Under the pieces are notes generated by a model. That model was given only the letters and a program-made list of their open reading frames with translations, had not been told where the DNA came from and did no database searches. Positions 58,028-64,000 of a DNA stretch of 64,000 nucleotides are shown here, piece after piece. This DNA is from Diphasiastrum complanatum (taxonomy: Eukaryota > Streptophyta > Lycopodiopsida > Lycopodiales > Lycopodiaceae). Within the stretch, counting starts at the first letter, position 1; every line of letters begins with the position of its first letter. Made by a program: the position numbers and the translations under genes. Location of the stretch: assembly GCA_029204225.1 (NCBI GenBank), contig CM055103.1, positions 21,578,709 to 21,642,708 on the forward strand, written 5' to 3'.

Positions 58028-58156
58028 GAGGTACAATGAAAGGATATATTGCAAGGGCAAACAATGCAAAGGATTGAAAATTCGAGAAAGACGAATAGTG
58101 GCGCAACATCTGTGGAAGTTTGGAAAGCACATTGAGGAGCCCGATGTGGATTTGGA
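58028..58156 (+). pseudogene. Probable internal exon of the SET-domain gene
   Basis: Starts after an ATCAACAG acceptor and ends at a GAG/GTACAT donor. It encodes RYNERIYCKGKQCKGLKIRE and then RRIVAQHLWKFGKHIEEPD. The next acceptor, CTCTTGCAG at about 58256, continues in frame for about 24 codons. Confidence 0.5.
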
Positions 58157-58256
58157 GGTACATTTTGACAATTTAATACTGTTCTTATCATACACATATT
58201 TATAATTTTTTTGAAAAAAATAAACTAATGCTTGTGTAATGTTTCACTCTTGCAGA

Positions 58257-59504
58257 ATAATACATTGATGTCAAAGTCTTATAACACGTCAATTGACAAT
58301 CTTATCAAAAAAGATAAGAAATATCGATTTTGGATCATCTTTGGCATTGGACGAAGATCTTGTTGATGATCATAATGATGTCACTAGTCACTACACACCT
58401 CATGATGTGGAAGTTATGCATCTTTCCATTTCGCACGTCACTCACTCCACCACACCTCACATAGATCTTTCCATGGAATCTATTCATCCCACGATATCAC
58501 CACACATAGATTCTATTCATCCCACGACACCTCACATGGATTCTATCCATCCCACAACACCTCACGCAAATTCTACTATGGATTCTATTCATTCCACGAT
58601 GTCACCACACATCGATTCTATCTATCTCATGACACCTCACATCGATTCTATCCGTCCCACGACACCTCACATCGATTCTATCCATCCCACATCACCTCAC
58701 ATACCTTGTGTAGAATCTACTCGTCTTTATATTCCATCTAGATTTACTCCATTAAAAAAAAAAACACGACTTGGACGCATTTTGACAAGATTTGAAAATG
58801 AACAACCAAATTTACATACTGTTGACTTATCCAAGAATGTTTTAAATTCATTGACTGAGTCTCCCCTTCCTCCCTACCTAGAAGCATTGGTTAAGCCCTT
58901 TGATAGAAAGAAATTTTCATGTTGGCCTGATAGAGTACCACTACCATTATGTGGAACATCATTTTCATATTGGGGTCATATGTACATGATCAAGCCAAGT
59001 GAGCACTTTCCTAATGCTGGATTGGGTTTATTTTCTTTGACTAGCATTGATGCCCCCTTGAATAGTGTTGTCACATTAATGCCTTATACAGGACCTCAAT
59101 ACAATTGGGGTGATTGGCATGCTCTATGTCGTCACCAATGGAGAATGCAAGTTTATGGCTTGAATGCCAATGCTTGTTCTTTGGAAGAGTGACGTGTGCA
59201 AGGAGAGAATGTTTCGAAATCACATCGTATGTACACTGATGGGCGTCCAGAAAAATATGGCAATATTGCTGCATATATAAATAGTTCCATTGGGCACCCT
59301 TCATTAACTAATTGTGATTTCGAGGAACGTACCAATGGAAAGGAAGAACACTTTTCTAGGAACTCAAAAAGTACATACGTAATGGTATGTGCGATAAGGC
59401 CCATTAAATGTGGTGAAGAGCTATTCATCAAATATAGCTTCAATCACCCTCTTCCAAGATGTGTACAAAAGGCTTTGAGCCAAACTCAAGCATGTACCTT
59501 GTGA
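58257..59504 (+). pseudogene. SET-domain protein ORF with decapeptide repeat
   Basis: One long frame (from about 58269, after a likely 1-base frameshift near 58330 relative to the upstream exon) runs to a TGA at 59190-59192 and continues in the same frame to 59504. First part: Asp-rich head, then about six copies of a 30-bp/10-residue unit HIDSIHPTTP (58456-58700), then a basic stretch. C-terminal part: NAGLGLFSLTSID with MPYTG (SET-N type), YGNIAAYINSSIGHPSLTNC (position of the SET NHSxxPN motif, here NSSxxxPSLTN) and IRPIKCGEELFIKYSF (SET-C type). SET proteins methylate lysines, often on histones; the catalytic Asn-His pair is altered, so activity is doubtful. It lies 150 bp upstream of a CACTA transposase on the same strand. 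Confidence 0.72.
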
Positions 59505-60168
59505 ATATCAAAATACATTTTATCTATTTAGTGAGAGCAAGTTATATTGAATGTGAATTAACTGTTTTTTTTATATTTCATATTGCATGCCTTAATTTAA
59601 GATATGGTGTTTGATTTGCATGTCTTAATTTTAGCTTTAATTTTCATGAATGACAATCTTATATGTTAATTGATAAATATGTTAATTTGTTTCCCATGTT
59701 TGAAGGACTTGAATTGTCATCTAGCTCTAGTGACGATGACAACAGTCACTCCATATCGAAAACAAGATTGGCATACGATGGGCCGCACATAAATCAACTA
59801 TCACGTCGTGAGCGTATGGGATTGAGAGCCTTGATGAAAATAGATGAACAAAGCAAATCAGTCTCGATCTTCTTCTTCTTCTTCTTCAGAATCAAGATCA
59901 AGTGCTGAAAATGATTTTTGCATTCAAGATGAAGTTGAAATCATGAACAACTTGATAAATAACGTCTATGAGCATCATGATATGGAAGAACGCACTGAAC
60001 ACGATAGCGAATCATTTATTAGTGCCGAGGAAAAAAAATTGAGAGAAGAATCAAACACACCATTATATCTTGGAGCAAAGACATCTCGTTTGGCCGCTTC
60101 GTTGCTTATATTGAACCTCCAAGCAAAATATAAATGGAGTGATACAAGTGTTACATCCTTATTTGGGT

Positions 60169-60284
60169 AAATAAGATTGAGATTTTTTTTAAAGAATTTA
60201 ATAGATGTGTTGTTCAAGTCAAATGTTTTAGTTGGCTAAATGATCTTTTATTTTATATTATGAAAATTCATTTCATTATGTACA
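60169..60284 (+). other. Recognisable intron in the transposase
   Basis: GG/GTAAAT at the left and TATGTACAG at the right. Removing it joins SLFG to LLRKLLPEG exactly as in TNP2 proteins, so splice sites have survived. Confidence 0.75.
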
Positions 60285-60535
60285 GGTTATTGCGCAAACT
60301 ACTCCCAGAAGGAAACACTATGTTAGAGACAAGAGGTGAGGCACGAAAAATGTTGAGTGCAATGGGAATGGACTATACATTGCATCATGCTTGTCTAGAA
60401 GATTGCATCTTATATCGTGGTGAGTATCTAGGGTTACAATCTTGTCCTATATGCGATACTCCTCGATATTGAGATGACTTACAAGGGACCACTATCCCAT
60501 GCAAGGTGTTATGACACTTTCCAAAAATCCCACGA

Positions 60536-60880
60536 TTGCAACGATTGTTTCGTTGCAAGTCAAAGGTGGCTGCGCGGCCAAAAAAAGTTTCGTGTGGATA
60601 TGGCCATGGATATGCGCGTGGATACGCTTGCATGGATTATCCATGCGTGGATGTTCCACGCAAGTGTCATTTCCGGCAACAGATCGGCCGAAGGTCATGA
60701 AATTCAAATCGTGTAGATAATCCACACGTGGATCATCCACGACAACTCCGACAACTGGCAACCGGCCAAACCTCCGACACCCATAGCCAGAGAAGGGAAT
60801 TTAATTTTGGCATGGATAATCCACGCGTGGATTATCTATGCCATACTAAGATTAAAAAAAATTAGGCTCGCTCAAACTCT
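60536..60880. repeat. Palindrome-rich insertion inside the transposase
   Basis: Begins with a hairpin (TTGCAACGA at 60537-60545 and TCGTTGCAA at 60551-60559). Several GGAT..ATCCA and CCACGCGTGG-type palindromes follow, the best being a perfect 22-bp one at 60815-60836. The transposase reads LQRLF just before it and AWKH just after it. It replaces about 30 conserved residues. Confidence 0.75.
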
Positions 60881-61559
60881 CCTGCATGGAAACACATTGA
60901 AAAAGAATATACATGTTTCTCAAGTGACACAAGAAATATAAGATTTGGACTTGCAACAGACGGGGTTAACCCCTTTGGAAAAATGTCAAGCACGTGGTCT
61001 ACTTGGCCAGTGGTGTTGGTCAACTATAACATTCCACTTTGGCTAAGCATCAAAAAAGGACATCTCATGCTAGCACTTCTAATTTCTAGAAAACATAAAG
61101 TAAAAAATATGGATATCTACTTTGCACCATTGATTGAGGAACTAGAACTACTATGGAAGGGAGTCCAAGCATATGACATTTCACGTCCACTTCAAGACAA
61201 CATTTTTGTTGTGTGAGATGTTAATGTGGACTATGCATGACTATCTAGAATTGGGCGATTGTTCAGGTGACTATAAAATGAAATCATTTGTAATGTTTGT
61301 ATATTTATTTTTTATGCATGCAATATTTATGCTTTAAAAGAATTCTATTTATAACACGAATTGGATTTGGTTCTTTTAGGTTTTACAAATTCTGGATATC
61401 ACGCGTGTCTCATTAGTGGACCAAATATTGATGCTCGCCACTCACGTCATTTAAACAAAGTTGTGTGTGAAAATCATCGCAAATACTTGCATGATGAAAA
61501 TCATCCATTTAGAAATGCTCATAGGAGAGGCTTTAGAAGAAGATCAGAAACAAGAATGC

Positions 61560-61695
61560 CTCCAAAGAGAATGTCCGTGGCAAGTTAATAAGGCTGAAAG
61601 GATTAAAGTGCCTAAATTATTACGCTCGTTACCTATACCAGAAGGGAGGTGGGAGAGTATTGGACTTTATTACATATTTACCACCAAACCCTAAT
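61560..61695 (+). pseudogene. Gypsy integrase scrap
   Basis: CPWQVNKAERIKVPKLLRSL then PIPEGRWESIGLYYI matches the stretch between the integrase zinc domain and core of gypsy elements (usual form CxxCQ..K, PLPIPE..W..I). It lies in the middle of the CACTA transposase. Confidence 0.7.
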
Positions 61696-61699
61696 TGAA

Positions 61700-61935
61700 G
61701 ATGATCTTTTTGTTTGCATGATATACTTTATGTACCTAGACTAATCAAGAATCTCATTAGTGTAGGATAGTTGTTTGATAGTGGATTGGATGTCAAGTTT
61801 CAAGTTGACAAATGTATAATCTCAAGAGAAAATGAAGTTATTGCTAGAGGATCTAGAATTGGTAAGTTGTATAAACTAGATTCTAGGGAGAGTGCTACAT
61901 TTCAGATATTGCTTATAAGACCAGGGTTCTTCAGG
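61700..61935 (+). pseudogene. Copia pre-integrase scrap
   Basis: A YVPRLIKNLISV-like start with a stop, then LFDSGLDVKFQVDKCIISRE and IARGSRIGKLYKLDS, the segment between protease and gag-pre-integrase. It sits directly next to the gypsy scrap. Confidence 0.7.
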
Positions 61936-62215
61936 AGGATCTGTGGCGTAAGAGGTTTTGTTTACCATATTGGAATAACCTTTTGATCAATCACTTGCTT
62001 GATCCTATGCACATATTCAAAAATGTGGGTGAATCAATATGGAAACACTTGGTGGGCGACAAAGACAGTATTTCTGCCAGGCATGATCTACAAGAATCAA
62101 AAACAAAAAAAGAGTATTGGCCAAAATTATCTACTGATGGAAATACCTATAATATTCCAAGAGCCCCTTGGACTTTTACAAAATTGTATCAATAGAGCTA
62201 GTTAATAATATTGTT

Positions 62216-63269
62216 GAAGCACTTATAATAAGTGAAAGTGCATCAGACAAAAATGATCGATATTCAAAGTTAGTTTTGAGTGACGGTTGTATCCGCTATT
62301 GTCTTGTGCTCGCTATTCATCTGATTTGTACATGCTACTTACTAAATTCAATCCTACTACAATCTTATTGCATTCAATAATATGTGAAAATGAATAGATG
62401 CTTTTCTAATCTATTGTAATTTGATTACGTTTTCTTATAGTTTTGTCTAATCTATCGAACGTTTTCATACAACAATATTATCTCTGTTTATGTTTTTCTA
62501 CGAAATCAATCTCATACATTTTGATGATTTCAAAGTTAAAATCAAGCAGAGTCAAACGTGACGCTTGTCGCAATAGTATGTTCGAATTTTATAGGCGTAA
62601 TCATGCATTAAAGAAAGGACCTTTTCGTAGAGCCCAATAGCAGCATCTATCAAATGTTGTTTTTTTCTATCTGACATTCTTCCAACACAACCATTAGAGA
62701 AGTTTTATAAGTCCAAAAAGACCATCTAAGAAATGCCTTGTAGTATGGCAAAATTTGTCAATGTAGATTATCAAAATAAAATCTTTTCCTACTCGTTGCT
62801 TAATCATTTCTGCCCACACCATCTCTGATGGTTAACTATTTTGAGTATAGTATAATCTGTTGCTCATTAAATTTTATAAAAGAAAAAGCTTTCAATTGAA
62901 ACTTCCAATTGAGACCATTTCTATGCCATTAAACTAACACTAAGGCTTTTTCAATTCTTTTGTTGTAGATTTGTAAATTAAGACCTTATTTTTCTTTCCT
63001 TTTGTTCTTAATATATGTGTTGTGGTGTCTTGTATCCTTTTTTTGTCCTTTTGAATGACAAATGTGAAACTTGCTTGTTGCAAAGCTTTTTACTATTGAC
63101 GAATGGTTGTACTTGTCTTTATTCTTGTGCTCTTAGTTTTTGTTTTATTGAGATACAAAATGCAACGTAAAAGGTATGAAGACTTAGGGGTGGTACTTAT
63201 AAAAGTAGCATAACCCTTGTTGTGAGCACTAAGTTGCTCCTAGTTGCAATTTACTTGTGTGTGTGTGTG

Positions 63270-63270
<1 letters not shown>
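62216..63270. other. Right flank of the CACTA region; nothing seen
   Basis: AT-rich DNA without recognisable domains. The CACTA terminus should be here or beyond, but I could not identify a CACTA terminal repeat or subterminal array. Confidence 0.3.

Positions 63271-63272
<2 letters not shown>

Positions 63273-63341
<69 letters not shown>
63273..63341. repeat. (GA)n microsatellite
   Basis: About 34 GA units, preceded by a short GT run. Confidence 0.98.
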
Positions 63342-63344
<3 letters not shown>

Positions 63345-63460
63345 CATTAATGTCTTCTCATGCCAAAAGGCATATAAGACGAGAGTAGTACATCCAAGTA
63401 TGATGTAAAGCTAAACGGATCAATGTCGTCAAAACAAAATTACTGCATTATCTAAACGAC
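63345..63460. repeat. Dispersed repeat, also at 17210-17345
   Basis: Contains the shared TGCCAAAAGGCATATAAGA block directly after the microsatellite. Confidence 0.6.
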
Positions 63461-63559
63461 TAGAATATGACAAAATGACAACTAAGAAGAGAGAGAGATA
63501 TATATAGTCCAAGATTATATGGTACTGAGACCATTTACATGTTCAATTGGACAACTCTT

Positions 63560-63980
63560 CATTTCTCTAAACTCTGCTCTAACTCAGTTGAAACTACATT
63601 CTCAATATTAGCTCTATGCTTGATCTCAACAAAATGAGTGTTCCCATCTCTGTAGATCATTCGTAAAATGTTGTTAGTACTTTCCTTTCTAGCAAGCTTC
63701 CACAATCTCCCTTGAGAGCCCATAATACTTCACTCCATCTCAAGGTACCTCCAAGGTTATACTCGCTACCATGCTTGCAAGCAACCTCTCCTGATAAAGC
63801 AAAACACACCTTCCTAGAGAGTCCGTCTGTACTTTTCCTTTCCAACAATTTCCACCTTGCTTTGAATTGTCCTTGATTGAAAAAGTCCTAGCATTTCTTG
63901 AGTGGCCCCATTGCTGATTAAAGGGAAAAGCCTCCATTGTTTGTTTAGCTTTTAGTGAATGTTTGCTAGTCTGATCCATT
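63560..63980 (-). other. Unassigned minus-strand ORFs, possibly LINE-derived
   Basis: Overlapping frames contain two related phrases (GKVQTDSLGRC and ERKSTDGLSRK are the same DNA in different frames) and MIYRDGNTHFVEIKHR. The last resembles the [10 protein letters not shown] phrase of the LINE-like copies at 15.9 and 29.9 kb. No conserved domain was recognised. Confidence 0.3.
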
Positions 63981-64000
63981 GTTGTTAATTTGTGTTTTTT

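Larger units (their letters stand above)
59657..62215 (+). mobile_element. Decayed CACTA (En/Spm) transposase, TNP2 family
   Basis: Colinear pieces of a TNP2/Transposase_21 protein: TPLYLGAKTSRLAASLLILN and KYKWSDTSVTSLFG (60055-60168); intron 60169-60284; LLRKLLPEGNTM, LHHACLEDCILYRGEY and CPICDTPRY (60285-60471); IPRLQRLF (60540-60560); AWKH..RFGLATDGVNPFGKMSS, WPVVLVNYNIPLWL and APLIEELELLWKGVQ (60885-61190); MHDYLELGDCSG, an intron, then FTNSGYHAC..SGPN and HRKYLHDENHPFR (61232-61530); and LLDPMHIFKNV with RAPWTFTK (61992-62185). Frameshifts, stops and three insertions break it. No CACTA termini were found in the window. Confidence 0.85.

Noticed and set aside
59844-59908. Ser-rich run as a separate protein
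   Set aside because: A TCTTCT triplet tract inside the N-terminal part of the decayed CACTA transposase; frame changes there are slippage.

Overview
The window looks like nuclear DNA of a land plant with a large, repeat-rich genome. A fern, another seed-free vascular plant or a gymnosperm would fit best; this is inferred from the gene structure and repeat load, not proven. Only one clear host gene is present: a nuclear, probably plastid-targeted, double-GTPase of the EngA/Der family on the minus strand. I could assemble it as 11 coding exons from an ATG at 43025 to a stop at 2063. That gives 676 codons in one continuous frame spread over about 41 kb. Ten introns separate the exons. Five of them (1, 6, 8, 9 and 10; 3.8 to 12.6 kb) are swollen by mobile elements, and intron 9 appears to use a GC donor.

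Layout. 1-2.0 kb: edge of a gag-like ORF, an AG microsatellite and two of three copies of a local repeat (the third is in intron 10). 2.1-15.1 kb: Der exons 11 and 10 with intron 10 between them. That intron holds a decayed minus-strand Ty3/gypsy element (about 4.4-12.6 kb), itself hit by a 180-bp insertion with 14-bp target duplications, by a full-length but defective Ty1/copia element (5475-10767, 5-bp target duplication AGACC) and by another LTR fragment. 15.1-28.1 kb: introns 9 and 8, with a LINE fragment, a small unexplained ORF at 20.5 kb beside a GGTACC-rich palindrome, a copia ruin and a minus-strand gypsy chromovirus. 28.1-37.3 kb: exons 8 and 7, then intron 6 with LINE pieces, a solo LTR, plus-strand gypsy pieces and LTRs. 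37.3-43.0 kb: exons 6 to 1, with gypsy gag/protease debris in intron 1.

Upstream of the gene (43.08-49.8 kb) is a complex of four copies of one 1.2-kb LTR (three minus, one plus) mixed with GC-rich repeat fragments, beginning only about 55 bp before the Der start codon. 49.8-53.5 kb holds two copia fragments on opposite strands. 53.5-57.3 kb is palindromic and degenerate repeat sequence. 57.4-62.2 kb is a decayed CACTA-type (TNP2/Transposase_21) transposon next to, and perhaps carrying, a SET-domain ORF with a decapeptide repeat; its transposase is broken by a palindrome-rich insertion and by gypsy and copia scraps. The right end has a GA microsatellite and dispersed repeat.

The genes do not form a pathway: one essential-type plastid ribosome-assembly GTPase is embedded in layered transposons. 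The points most worth checking are the SET-CACTA association, the palindrome-rich insertion, the GC-AG intron, the promoter-proximal repeat invasion and the insertion order that can be read from target duplications. I saw no tRNA, rRNA or CRISPR array and no bacterial-type operon.
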